Source: Cercophora sp. LCS_1 (Eukaryota; Ascomycota; Sordariomycetes; Sordariales; Lasiosphaeriaceae). From it: a stretch of DNA of 64,000 nucleotides. Of this stretch, positions 1-11,228 are shown in pieces. The stretch lies in NCBI GenBank assembly GCA_036250225.1, contig JAPZLL010000051.1:62001-126000 (forward strand), read 5' to 3'. The first letter of the stretch is position 1; every line of letters begins with the position of its first letter. The translations under genes were made by a program, and so were the position numbers. The notes below the pieces were generated by a model. That model worked only from the letters and a program-made list of their open reading frames with translations, was not told the origin of the DNA and made no database searches.

Positions 1-114
1 CTTTGCATACTCGTGAGCATCCTGTTGCTGCATGATGGTGAAGCGCGGTATGCTCAGGTCAGGGAGGTGTTGGCGGTATGCGCCGTCATCGGCAGACGCC
101 CCTTGGTCCGTCAT
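1..114 (-). CDS. Unidentified protein, 5' end only (cut by window edge)
   Basis: An ATG at 114 on the minus strand opens a reading frame that stays open to the window edge, giving 38 residues that start MTDQGASADDG and continue with a Pro/Asp/Gln-rich stretch (SIPRFTIMQQQDAHEYAK). The bases before the ATG (AGAAAGTAAAC) are A-rich and end in AAAC, a good fungal start context. No family is recognised from this short piece. It lies head-to-tail with the barrel-protein gene at 469-1151, about 350 bp downstream of that gene's stop. It could be a chance frame, but the start context and spacing favour a real gene. Confidence 0.5.
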   Translation of the reverse strand, partial: MTDQGASADDGAYRQHLPDLSIPRFTIMQQQDAHEYAK

Positions 115-468
115 GTTTACTTTCTCTACGGCCTTGTCACTAGGGGAAGGAGGAAGTTTGCGAGTTGAAGTTAGCAATTGAGTCTTGGATTGCACTGAGC
201 AACGTTTCTCGACACGAGAACTGCACGGGAGACAACGCGCACAGCGGCTCTCCGCTTAGGAGGTGAGCGGCCGGTTATTCTATTGTCGCCGAGGTGATCC
301 ATGGTAAAACGATGATCCGGGAGTAGGCTGCAGGAACCACGGGAAGATCCAAAGCCGGGGTAGCTGGGGCGATTTTACCCCTCCCCCACTCACCATCGCA
401 GATGTTGGAACCAACCGTCTCCTTTCCATGGTGGAGCAGGCCCATCAAACTTGTGGCCTGACCGACAC
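115..468. other. Intergenic spacer
   Basis: This stretch lies between the stop of the barrel-protein gene and the start of the truncated gene, both on the minus strand. It must hold the 3' untranslated region of one and the promoter of the other. The open frame here (275-472, minus) is the read-through of the barrel-protein locus past its last exon, not a separate gene. No repeat or RNA gene was seen. Confidence 0.5.
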
Positions 469-1151
469 TCACTGTTCCTTGAACTCGACATGGAACAAGT
501 CCACCGAGCTACGATATCATCAGCATGGAATGATATAGAGAATCGCAAAAGGAGACGTACCTTCTCTTCTCCCGCAACTCATGAATATTGCGCTGGATAA
601 CCCCCTCAACGATGCTCTTTGCCTCCACGTGCGCCTCGACGCTTTCCCATCCCAGCAAGAGTCGGAATGACTGCCCCTCACCAATCTCCCTTCCGACGGC
701 AGCTCCATGATAGCCCTTCGGCTTATCCGCGTCGACAGCCGCAGCAAACCTTGTGATGTTGTCTTCAAAGCCCTCCGCTGCCCCAAATGCCGTGAAGATC
801 TCAGTACACGGTGCCGCTAGCGGGGCTTCATTCGGAGCGATCAACTCGAAGGAGAGCGTCTGATTTGTGTGAATCGTAGAGGGCAGATTCGACTGGTAGG
901 CCAGTGCAGCCTCTGGAGAGGCCCAAACTGAAAAGGAGATGTGAGCACAGAGTCATCAGCCATGGCAGTTGATGCCACCCACCAGTGCACAAAATCCCCA
1001 CACTGCCATCTTCTTTCTTTTTTCCATACAGGACCTTCTGGATTCCGGAACTGGCTTTGATGTCGGCGATCGCCGAGCTGGAGAGACGTCCTGTTTTCTC
1101 CTCGGCCCCCTCGTTCAATCGCAACACACCAAAGACCACCGCGGGAGCCAT
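469..1151 (-). CDS. Dimeric alpha/beta-barrel (ABM-like) protein, 3 exons
   Basis: Model: exons 983-1151, 561-927 and 469-508, joined through introns with GT-AG ends (the second donor is GTACGT). Total 576 nt, 191 residues. The start MAPAVVFGVL is the first ATG that joins smoothly to the next exon. The protein looks like two ferredoxin-like halves: an N-terminal one with a VFGVLRLNEG strand and a C-terminal one with RLLLGWESVEAHVEA, ending VDLFHVEFKEQ. That pattern fits the small fungal dimeric alpha/beta-barrel family, which includes monooxygenase-like and stress-response barrel proteins. No catalytic residue can be assigned and no signal peptide is seen, so it is probably cytosolic. The last exon codes for only about 13 residues and would be missed by a model that reads through the second intron. 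Confidence 0.72.
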
Positions 1152-2146
1152 TGTCGCTATGAAGGATGAATGGGGAGTGGCAGCGGAAGGAACATATGGG
1201 CAAAGGTTGGTGGTATGTCGGGAAGGCTTATAATGTGCCAAGTCATCATGTCATCAATACTGACTGAACTATCTTGTCACGTGTCTTTTGCAGTGTCACC
1301 AAATGCATGGGAACCACATTGGGAGCCAAGGTTCGTCTCTGATTGAGCGCTGTCCGCCGCTGCTATGTAACTACCTAAGGTTCAGCGAACGGGAAGTCAA
1401 GCGTTATTCCTCCTAGACATCAATCTCAAAACGAAATGCTCCCATTGTCGGGCGCGGGCGAGCGTATCCCATCAAAGAAGAGAGGGATGGGCTTTGGGAA
1501 CAGAACGACGTGTAGCGTAACTGCTCCCACGGAGACGTGACCAGCCAAGCCCAAGTCGATAACAATCGACCCCTAAACAAGCGTTGCAAAGACCGTCCGA
1601 CCGAAATTGCCCGCATCAGGGGCAAAATGGGTGGTCAGTCATGGATCCTCCTCTGTAACGAGTCAGCGACAATCACAGCAGCTCATAAACAAGGACAACG
1701 TACCGGCCGAGTCCGAGACGCTGGCTCCGGAGCAAAGTAGCCTCTGCTGCGCGCAGCCCCCCCTTGATGGTTGTTGACAGGACAAGGAGAGGTCTAGCAT
1801 ATCGCCCTTACTATCACGCTTATCTCCTTCAGAAAGGATCCCGCTTGGATGGACAAACGGTCTACACCGCTTGGGGAATAAATCCCCAAGCAGCATAGGC
1901 CGTCCAACATTGCAGACTCGACTGTCCAGCAATGTTGTTCGTTTTGACCCCAACTCTCGGAAGGGACAGGCTCGCCCACAATTGAAACCTGTGTTTGGGC
2001 ATGCCAGCTTGGCACGCCACTAAAAAAAATAAACAATGGAATCGTCCATCAATAAACCCCCCGACCCGTAGAGAAGCACGGTCCCAGCGACAAGCCCCTG
2101 TGGGGGTCAGGACCGGGTGTCGGGGTGTGGCAAGGGTGTTGGCTTC

Positions 2147-2335
2147 GCTCTACTCTCTCTGGTATGCACAGGCTTTTTGCCTGCTGATCGAGTCTGTAGG
2201 AGCTCAGTTGACCTTGCTCCACTCTCTCGAACCCACGAAGACTACTTGCCGCTCGAGTCTGTGGCAGCAGCTGCGTGGCTCCACTCTCTCTGAACTCGCA
2301 AGTGCTGTCTGTTGATTGAGTCTGCGTAGCTCAGT
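2147..2335. repeat. Three degenerate tandem repeat units (about 60-70 bp)
   Basis: Units begin at about 2147, 2216 and 2278. Each opens with GCTCYACTCTCTC and carries GAGTCTG about 40 bp later; the first and third also share GTAGCTCAGTT or a close variant. The copies differ at many positions and in length (69, 62 and about 58 bp), so this is an old or diverged array. No coding frame runs through it. The source is unknown. Confidence 0.55.
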
Positions 2336-3785
2336 TTCCCAGTGCCGATTTCCTGTTTGTCCGGTTTCGCCGTCTTCCGGGCTTTGGCCAGGTCGCTATC
2401 TTCTGCTGACTGCTGCGGCAGTCAACCCATCGTGCGAATAGAACGTCGACAGACAGACAGCGTGTGAATGACACGCCGACAGAAATTGATAAAACAATCG
2501 AATGTTTTATCCCTTAGGGTGGCGCCTCTTGACAGAGGACTTCGCCAATCCACCGTGGGCCTTTTTATGTCTTGCCCAGCTGGGGCGGTCAGCGAGGCCG
2601 GGTGCTTGTTGGGCGGAGGACTTACGACAAGAAAATACCGATAACGCAATACTCCCATGTATGGAACCGTGAAGCCATTGCGTACCAGCCGTGATTCAAA
2701 CATTAAACGAACCAACCAAAACATTTCAACGTATGTTCGAGACAAAATCTATGTCCATGAGGTGGCGTCAACAGGTCGAATGATGCATGAAATGCGAGCC
2801 GAAGTCGAGATTGAGCAGATGATCGTACATCTCTATCGTGCGGCAATCGTAAAGTCGTCCAGACTTTATTTTCCGTTCCAGTGCCCGAACGCCTCTGGAA
2901 AGAACCGAGTCCAAGTACCTGTGGAAGGATCTCGTCAGTGAGCGTTCTGGGTGGACATGATGTAGGGTATTACCTGAATGGCACCTTGGCTTTTAATAAC
3001 CCTCTATAATGCACCATTACATTCGTCGAGGTCATTATCCCGTGGCCGGCAACCCTCTACCGACCACACCGTTGGGCAGTTTACCGTCATGCCCAGGACG
3101 GCGCCGATCGGCAAAGGACACCGTTGATGCCGGTACGTATTATCCGGGCGAAATCACCGTGGCGTGATAACCGCTAACCATCGCGAGTTCATCCAGGACA
3201 AATAGCTGCTTGAAGCTACCCCCGCGGGGAAATAAGTGGCCGTTGCCAACTGCGGCGCGCAGTATTTACATGGTGGGGAAGGTGTGGGACTTCGGCGGCC
3301 AACAAAGCGGATTTGAGACCGATGCCTCTTCTGTGGAGCGATGCTGTGATTTTCGACAGTTGGTCGGTCGGCAATCAGCGAATTTCGCTCTTGCTGTCGT
3401 AAAGGAGGCATCGACGGAGAGGCAAGTGCATGCGAGGGGTGGGTGCGTGGGCTCCTCGGCAAAGCAAAGAATGCTGCCAGGAGCTCTTCGTCGATTTCTA
3501 ACCCATGGTGGAGTGAATGAGAATCAAAGCCGTAGAGGTTCGAGGATGGGAGAGAGAAGTTGAAGTTGGGAGGTTTGAAGAGGGGAAGCCTGCTTTTGAA
3601 GTCAGGTGCGCGTCAGCCTGGTCAGCCAGTCAACCGGGACTCTGGCCAATCAGAGAACACTACGCGGGCCCACCGAGGCTTGCCGCGTGGTGGGGCGGCC
3701 CGTTTGGTTGCGGATCGGGAAGTCCGGACAAAAAAACCACCAACTTACACATTCACAAGGAATCCAAGTGGAACGATGGGCCTGA

Positions 3786-3925
3786 TATAATAGTGTGAGG
3801 TATCAAACAATATTAGATATAGTTCTAAATCCTGTCTTCAGCGCTAGAAATAGTGTAGAGATGTCAGTTATACTATCATTCTAATAGTCAATAATATTTG
3901 ATGTGGTCCTAGTCGTATTAAAGTG
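3786..3925. repeat. AT-rich patch with loosely inverted ends
   Basis: This is a sharp AT-rich island of about 140 bp in otherwise balanced DNA. Its left end carries ATCAAACAATATTA and its right end TAATATTTGAT; the reverse complement of the right end, ATCAAATATTA, resembles the left end with small differences. This could be a remnant of a small inverted-repeat element or a repeat decayed by C-to-T mutation. It is too short to decide. Confidence 0.3.
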
Positions 3926-4320
3926 TGTCTGTTTTGCGGTCACTAACTGCATCAAATCTCAACATCGGACAAAACCATCAAAATTGATCACCCGAGGGCC
4001 GAGGTCATGCAACACTATCGAAAGCTTGACTTATTTGTGGGGGCTCAGAGACTTTAGAGCTGTCGATGCGGTTCGACGAACGACGACGATGGGACCAGGA
4101 AAGTAAACCACGAGGAAGGAGCAACCATGAGCTCCTTCCACCCCAACGCTGATGTGGCTAGTGTGCTAGACCATGTGCACCAGAAAAATACCAACTGTAC
4201 TTTCCATGGTAAACTTGTGCTTCTCGTCTTTAGAACGGAATCTCACGGACGCAAAGGGAGCTCGCGATGAACGTGTCATTGCCGCCGTCGAGATTGCTTT
4301 GACACATCCCTCCATTACCA

Positions 4321-5561
4321 ATGTCATCTCCTTTTCCCGACCCGGCCTCAGGGCTTGATTGGCCCTCGATGTCAAATACCCTCCGGGCGTACTCCTCTGA
4401 ATCCTCACAGGCGTCGCTAAATACTTCTTTCGACCAACCGAAGGTAGGCGAGCATCTCCAAGCTGCCTTGAGCAGCAGCTGGTCGGAGTACCTCAGAGCG
4501 CAGCACACCACGCGGGAAGTGAGCAACCTCAAACAGCACGTGGAAGATCAAGTGAAACAAATCTACGACTCGGTCAAGTCATTGCAGCAGCACAACACCA
4601 ACCTCGAGCGCTTCGTGACAGCCACGGCGGCCCAGTGCAAGCTCAGATGTGATGAGTTCACGTCTCACTTGGATCTCCTGAAGTCTCTTCGGGATGATTT
4701 TCCCAAACTGCAGCAAGAGGCCATATCCAACCGAGAGCAGATTGTAGCTTCTACCTCCGACCTAGGCGGAAAACTCACAGACTTGCAGAAACGGGTCGAG
4801 GGACTCGGTACTCTGATCTCTACTAGCACTCTAGCCGGTCAGGCCCCGAATGATAAGTTCCCAGAAGTCATAAGAGCCCTTCGAGATGAGCTCAAGGAGC
4901 TACGGACAGCTACAAGCAAAAAAATATCAGCTCTTGAGGGCCAGGTGAAGGCCATGCAAGCTTCGCCACCGCAGCCCCCGCAAGATGAGGCCGAGTTTCT
5001 CAGCGTTCTGCTTTCGCGAAGGGACGATTTGATGAAGATTCTGGAAAACTCAGCCCCCGCATCCAGCACCCAATTAGATACTGAGATAGGTGAGCAGCCA
5101 CTGGTTTTCTGCTGTAACTACGCCGAGTGCTAGTTCTAAGAGTCGTTACAGTTTTCGATGAAACCCATGCTAAGAGCACACCGTCCCCAACGAGCGATTA
5201 TGAGCCTGATCTCGCCGACGCATCCCCCAGGGCAACAACGCGTAAGCGGAAAGGGGGGGAACTTGAGGGATCCAAGAAGCGGCTAGCCCCTTTGAAGAGC
5301 CAATACCTTTCAAACCTCCTCGCCCAGTTCAGGCAAAGGTACAAGGACGATCCCCCAGCTTCCGACGTGACGTTTATCTGGCGGTTTCTCGACAGTATCC
5401 AGGAGAGGGGTCTTTCGAAGCACGTCCAAGAATCTCTGATGACCATAATCCCAGAGCATGTGACATTCAAGCCTCGGTTTAAGAAGCGCTATGTCAGACT
5501 CGCCGACAGCTTGACGTGGAGGGATTTTCAGCGAGCACTTCCCCAAGTTCCACCGCAGTAG
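4321..5561 (+). CDS. Uncharacterised nuclear-type coiled-coil protein, 2 exons
   Basis: Exons 4321-5089 and 5152-5561 flank a 62-nt GT-AG intron (donor GTGAGC, acceptor TTACAG); 392 residues in total. Residues about 60-230 are rich in E, K, L and Q with heptad-like spacing, so a long coiled coil is likely. It is followed by a low-complexity Pro/Ser/Asp linker, a basic cluster around residues 286-300 (TTRKRKGG, SKKR) that could be a nuclear localisation signal, and a compact C-terminal region of about 90 residues containing DVTFIWRFLDSIQERG and FKPRFKKRYVRLADS. I do not recognise the family. The layout (coiled coil, basic segment, conserved-looking tail) would suit a chromosome-axis or recombination accessory factor such as Mer2-like proteins, but this is only a structural analogy. 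Confidence 0.75.
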
Positions 5562-5990
5562 TCGTGTGGCGTCGGCCAGTCTACGGATGGAGTAACTTAC
5601 CCGCAGCTTTAACGAGAACATGAGCACAATTTGTGAGCTGGGCTATGGATCATGTTTTCGGGGCGAGAATGTGTGGGCTTTTGAGGCAGCGTTGACCATA
5701 ATTTTTGTGTTCATCTACGAGATGGTGGATATGTACGAAAACGAAGCAAGACCCAATTGACCAGGGATCTCATTCCAAAAGATCATTTGTCATTGGCTCG
5801 CGAGGGCATGGGAACGAAACGTGTTCTGAGCCACCCAGCCAACCTAGTGCGCTGACCACAGCAGAACCTCGAAACCCCGAAATAGCGCCCAGAATACTCT
5901 AGTTTCATCCTATTCTCGCAGCCGTGGCCTTTTTTGGAACCTAACCTTCCAAAATTCCCCTCTCTCACTCGCCTCTGTTCGGATCCCACC
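5562..5990. other. Convergent intergenic spacer
   Basis: This is the space between the coiled-coil gene (plus) and the GH16 gene (minus), which converge. It should hold the two 3' untranslated regions. No other feature was seen. Confidence 0.5.
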
Positions 5991-7016
5991 CTACGCCGCA
6001 AAACGAACCCCACGCTTGGTTGTAGTGATCGACTGATTGGCAGGCTGTTGATAAACCCTTACCGAGTTGATCAGCCAATACGCCTCCTCGAACGCCGAAG
6101 GATTCGCCGCGACATAATCGTTGCAGTTCAAACCATGAGCTATACACTTGGTTCTCGAATTCCAATCCTTGCCCGCCCAATCGCCACAAAAGTTGATGTT
6201 GAAGACGATGACCTGATCCTTGAAGTTGTCGGTAATGGAACACCCGCTACCGCCGACAAAGCTGGCGAGCGGCTGGCCGAAGTCCAAAGTGTCAGTGATG
6301 GCCTGTCCGTCGTCGCGGCTAAGCTTGCTGGCCATGGCACTGTTGCGGGGAAAGAACCAGGTCAAGATGGCCCTGTCGGTCCACTCCATCGCATAGACGC
6401 CGCCGCGCGCTTCGTTGAATCTGGCGCCCCATGTGCCGCTGGACGCTGCCTGTTGCCTGCACCCGACGCTGCCCTGGCATTCGTGGCCGTTGCTCGTCGT
6501 GGTGGGAATGGTGTCACTATCGTCGATTCGGCAACTGTAGCCAGTGTGAAGGACAACGTTGTTGCTCGTCTCGGTGTTGACGCCTTCGATGATGTCAATC
6601 TCGCCGTTGTCTGGCCAGTGCCCTCCTGGGCTGTAGGTCCAAAAGGCGGGCCACAGACCGCAACCATCGTGGGCGGTGGATGGCATGTGGGCAATGTCAG
6701 CGATGAACAGCCCCTTGTTGTAGTGCTTTTTGCTTTCCACGCGCACCGAGGCTCGGCCAGTGGTTGTTGGGTTCTTGTAGTCGACGCCAAGGTAGACGGC
6801 TCCTTGGGCATACCCGGCTAGCCCTTCCCTGTTTGCTGCTGGGGCGTCCAGGTATTGAACGAAGCCGTGATTCTGGTCAACATTGTTGTTGAACTCGAAC
6901 TCGGTAAAAAAGTTGCTAGGGCTGAAGACGTCAACGATGGAGTAGTTCCCCTCGGCCTTTGCCGAGGGGAGGAAGATGGCGGCCGCGGCTGCGAGTTGGT
7001 AAGATCGACAGATCAT
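5991..7016 (-). CDS. Secreted GH16 family endo-1,3(4)-beta-glucanase-like enzyme
   Basis: An intronless gene of 341 residues. Residues 1-21 form a signal peptide with an AKA cleavage-type end. The catalytic motif GEIDIIEGVN puts the nucleophile at about E139 and the acid/base at about E144, the E-x-D-x-x-E arrangement of GH16. Supporting features are GLWPAFWTY upstream and VFNINFCGDWAG plus paired cysteines downstream. In this family such enzymes cut beta-1,3 or mixed-linked glucans; the domain fills nearly the whole protein and no GPI signal or carbohydrate-binding module is seen, so secretion to the wall or medium is expected. Exact substrate cannot be told from sequence. The long plus-strand frame over the same bases (5934-6821) is its shadow. 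Confidence 0.93.
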   Translation of the reverse strand: MICRSYQLAAAAAIFLPSAKAEGNYSIVDVFSPSNFFTEFEFNNNVDQNHGFVQYLDAPAANREGLAGYAQGAVYLGVDYKNPTTTGRASVRVESKKHYNKGLFIADIAHMPSTAHDGCGLWPAFWTYSPGGHWPDNGEIDIIEGVNTETSNNVVLHTGYSCRIDDSDTIPTTTSNGHECQGSVGCRQQAASSGTWGARFNEARGGVYAMEWTDRAILTWFFPRNSAMASKLSRDDGQAITDTLDFGQPLASFVGGSGCSITDNFKDQVIVFNINFCGDWAGKDWNSRTKCIAHGLNCNDYVAANPSAFEEAYWLINSVRVYQQPANQSITTTKRGVRFAA

Positions 7017-9741
7017 GGTTGCGTGCTCAACTGAAGAAGGTCGAGAGGTGTGGTCGTTTGGCTGGTTGGTGATGCTTTTGAGCCGAGGTACACTATTGCG
7101 CTTCGGATGGTAGAAATGGGAATAGGGAGGCTTTGGTCAGATTTGCAATTTTCAAGTAAGAAAGTGTGAACAAATGAGAAGAAATCGAGTTGATGATGGA
7201 GAAAGGTGAGGTGTCGTGGTGTTAAATATTCCCACAGCTGGCTGACAACAATAACACCCAACCCGAGGCTGGAATAGACAAGAACCAAAAAATGTGTGCC
7301 GAATGATTTTTTTCCTTCTCGAGAATGTCGACAAGACAATAGTGAAAACGCTGAATGGGAGCAACTATTGTTAGTAGTCAGGGGCAAGTGGGTCCCCCAA
7401 AAGGGGCAAAGGTCAACAATCCCGTTGGAAGGTCTTGACCCTTCAAATAAGCGGCAGTATGAGCATTGAACAGCTCTAAAGTATTGAAAGCTTACCTTCG
7501 CCGGTGGGAGCAGGAGTTTTTAAAGCATTCTGCCGACGGAGCACGCTGGTTCATGCTCCAAGGTCGTCAAACACCATCCGCCCAGATGAAGATGGAGCAC
7601 AAAGACAGACATCATGGGTATGCCCTTCGAATCGACATGACATGTCGACCAAATGCCCAAGCCGACTCAAAATAGACAGGTATCGGCTGCAGGTCGTACT
7701 GGCCAACTTACATCTGAACACGCTCAGCGTGTCCGTTCGCGATGATTGAAGACATCATGCGATCTGACCAACCGTGCTGATTGGCTGGGATAACTTAAGG
7801 TTTGCTCGGTCCCAGGACTTCCATGTATGTTGAAGTATCGCCAGGTGATGTCCCAGAAACACGAAGAGGCAGCGAACGGAGTGTTCCCAATCCAGGAAAC
7901 AACCAAGGCCTCGATGGCAAACTAGGTCATCAGACGGGGCACAATATGGGCAGATTTTCACGCCGGAAAAGTTACTGTCAAGGCTGTGCTCAGAGAAGAG
8001 CGCAAGCCTGGTTCTTGCATGGCGTTTAGAGAGCACGCGCTTGCTTGATGAGGTGGGTTGGGATGCTATGCTATGCCTATGCGAAAGATTTACCTTGTTC
8101 GATGCAAAATTGCACAGAAGCATTTTGGGCCATCGTCTACGCTCTCTAGACATAAAGGCCACCAAGCGTATGTGCGACAAGACGATGCGCGCTCTTTCAC
8201 GGACACGATTCCATGCGTAGGGTCAGATCACTCGAAGTCCATCGACAGGTCAAGTGGAGCGCAACCCCGCCTCACGGAGCGCGCTCAACTCTGCCCAGCT
8301 CATTTAACGTGAGAATCGCTCCAGAAACCATAATATGAATCCTAAACATCTCCTAGCCACATGTGTGTCATTCCGAAAGCTTGAGGAGCCTCGCATCACG
8401 AAAACCACCCAAAGCTGCAAACACTCCAGCGCCCTGGTGTAGGTACGTTTGGCGGCACTTGACACACGGCGATGGCCGAAGTGAAACCCTTCCTCAAAGC
8501 ATCTCCATTCCAGATCTTGTCCCGGCTGTTCCAGACCCTGCAAATCTCGGACTTGACCACGCGAGCGCCGATATGGAAGCAAAACATGCCAAGATCAACC
8601 AAGATTCTGTCGGCTTCATACCTACCTCATCGCAGGAGAAAAGCGTGTCACATGTGTAACCTCCGGCAGAGCACAAACACCGGTCCCGTCAAATTTAGAA
8701 ACTGTCATTTCCTGCTGTGATACAAGCACATTAGTGTTGCCCATTGAAATCGGTGAATACGATATGAAGAGTCAGATAGCCGTTCAAGGGGAGGAGGGTC
8801 TGGCCCGAGTCAACAATCACGGTGGGACCTGGTTTTGGGATGAGCACTCACATGGTTTATTGTGGAAAGCGACAATAGCACTTCGCCCCAATCTCGAAAT
8901 GGCGAGTCGGGTTTATCGCGGCTCGACTTACCCATCACTTCTGATGTCACACCATGCACAGTCTCGAGAGTCATAGCTGGAAGATGCCTCGAATCTTTGA
9001 ACATGTTGTGTATCCAATACCCAGGGGTTGACAAGGCACATTGCATTGGACATCAAAGCTGTGAAACCGACGGGTTGTCCGTCACAAGACATTACTGCTG
9101 CCCTCGTCAATTTTGCCCTGGCCATCTACCTTTCCCGAACCTCACCACAAATGCCATTGCGGACACTGTCCGGCTCTTCGTACCATACAGAAAAGGCCCT
9201 AATGTCTAATGGCTACCCGTGTGCCATGCTTGCCGAGGTGAAAATGCTGGAGATGCATACTCCGTTTAAATGCATGAGTGAAGCCTTGTTTCCATTTTAT
9301 CCCCTGTACTCCAACTTGCGTCGCAAAAAAAGACACATGCGCAAGAACACCAATAACCGCCAAGCGCCGTCCTGTGGGAACAAAGCCTCACCTTGCGGCT
9401 CGGACACGCAAAGCGTGCCAAGGAAGGAAAAAAAAGTTAGGTAATAACCGACGCCGAACCCTGCTCGGCGAAAAGAATATGGCATGACCATAACTGCCAT
9501 AGTTTAGAGTGCTCTCGGCACTGGCGGCATTCCTCGTGGCGACATGATGCGAAAAGGAGGCCGGTACTAAAACAGACGGAAGGAGTATCATCCTTTCCGC
9601 ATTACAGGCAGACATCGCCATTAAAACAGATAATTCCACCGTCCGCCGCGCAAAACCTGCGCGGTATGTTGACCTCACAAGATGTATGTGAGGGTGTGTC
9701 GTTGTCGGTATCGTAGCATATCAGCCCCCGGCTGAGACAAC
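7017..9741. other. Intergenic region, no gene supported
   Basis: About 2.7 kb between the GH16 start and the end of the mannosyltransferase gene. The first several hundred bases should be the GH16 promoter. The remaining short frames lie on both strands without domains, convincing starts or splice partners. No RNA gene or repeat was recognised. Confidence 0.45.
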
Positions 9742-11228
9742 TCAAAGCTTCACCTTCTGGCCCGTCAACTTGTACCAAATTACAGCCACAAGGTCCTCCT
9801 TGAATCGCTCCCACGGATTGCGGTTGAGGTAGTAGCTGAGCTCCCGGAAATTGTACATTTCGCCCCAGCAGTCGCGGCCCCATTCACAGCCTGCCATGTT
9901 GACGAGGAAGTCCCGATCCTTCTCGTTATAATGGATTCGAGTGTCGTTGCCGTTCTCCGAGCAGGCTCCAGTAGGGAAGCTGTTGATCATGCGCTGGGGG
10001 AGGAAGGCCGTGTGCCTGCGAATCCACGGCTGGGTCGTGTAAAGCTGCTCGAGGGCGTCCTGTTCTTTGTGTTCCCATTCCATATGCTTCTGTTCGTATG
10101 CTACCGGATCCCACCAGACATCAAGGAGGCGATCAGTCCAGGCGCTCCGGCGGACAAAAAAGGACCCCAAGTTGAACCCGGAGCAATCTTGAGAAAGGAT
10201 CAGGTTGATCGAGTTTCCTTTCCCGTCGCCGATGGGACTGCGCGACTCGGCGTCGAGGTAGGGGTCCGTTAGGGGGTGGGTGATGTTTAAGGGGTTGTAC
10301 TCGTTGATGTCACGGTATGTCACCTTCTCAAGCTGGTTGAAGATGTGGTCCTGGAGAGAGTACGTGGGCTCCATAACCAGCGTGTTGAGGTCGAGCCACC
10401 AAATCCTGCACCAAGATCAGAGTAAGAACGACAGAAAGGAGGGTTGTCAAGGGATCGTCATACCATTCGGCCTTTGGGTACTTCCTCAAACTCGTGCGGA
10501 TGAAGTCGACCTTCTCCCAGCTCTCCCGCCACTCATGGGCGTATCGCTTCTTGGTACTCATGTCGACGATTTCAAGTTCGTACCCCCACTGAGCAACGTA
10601 CTTTTTCTTGTTCCGGACCGAGTCTCTCTCAATCGCCCACTCGCGTGCTCCCTTCCATTCCATGACACCGCCGCCGACATTAGCTCCCAGTATTATGACG
10701 AACTTTTTGCCGCCGCCGAGCCACGTTGTTCTTCGCCAGTGGTAGACCAGTGCTTCAAGGCGTTAGGTGATTGCTCCAAATAGTACACATCAACGACTTC
10801 GGAGGCAACTTACGAGTATTGTAGAAAATCACGATCGACAACACAAACAAGAACAGGACGAGTAGCCGTATTTTCATCTTTCGGCCCATGCGTGCCATGA
10901 TTCCCTTTAGCCTCCCGAGAAGAGGAATTGACTGGGCTGACCATTGACCTCGACCAAGCTTCTCTTTTTCGGCGTAGGGTTGGCTGGATTGGAATCGGGG
11001 CAAACTGCTCGATAGACGTCGCATGTGGCGGGAGAAAAAGCTCTTGTTCTGGGTTGAGAAGGATGGATACCCGCTGTCACCTGTCTTCTTCATTCTCGCG
11101 CTCTCCCACATCACCGGCGTTCCATTCGACCCGGCGCCTCTTGCTGGACTCGAGCGGCCGCTTGTGTTGATTAGTCCGGGACTCGACCAGCCGCCAGGGA
11201 CGGGGGATGGACTGCGCGACAAAGACAT
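9742..11228 (-). CDS. mnn10: GT34 alpha-1,6-mannosyltransferase (Mnn10/Mnn11 type), 3 exons
   Basis: Exons 10814-11228, 10464-10752 and 9742-10405 are joined by 61-nt and 58-nt GT-AG introns; 1368 nt, 455 residues. Layout is type II membrane: a Ser/Pro-rich cytosolic tail (SLSRSPSPVPGG), a membrane anchor at about residues 120-136 (LLVLFLFVLSIVIFY), then the lumenal catalytic domain. The domain shows KKFVIILGANVGGGVMEWKG spanning the exon 2 start, WWLDLNTLVM, and DCSGFNLGSFFVRRSAWTD, all typical of GT34. In yeast Mnn10 and Mnn11 sit in the cis-Golgi M-Pol II complex and lengthen the alpha-1,6-mannan backbone from GDP-mannose. The choice between Mnn10 and Mnn11 orthology is a guess; the family assignment is firm. 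Confidence 0.92.

Larger units (their letters stand above)
1152..4320. other. Gene-poor intergenic region with repeats
   Basis: About 3.2 kb without a supportable gene. The short open frames are on both strands, overlap each other, and show no recognisable domain or splice-joined partner. It contains three degenerate tandem units at 2147-2335, a 7-bp perfect hairpin with a 4-nt loop at 2407-2424, and an AT-rich patch near 3786-3925. The right end must hold the promoter of the coiled-coil gene that starts at 4321. Confidence 0.5.

Noticed and set aside
5934..6821. Plus-strand frame of 295 codons
   Set aside because: It lies opposite the GH16 gene, whose signal peptide and catalytic motif are unmistakable.
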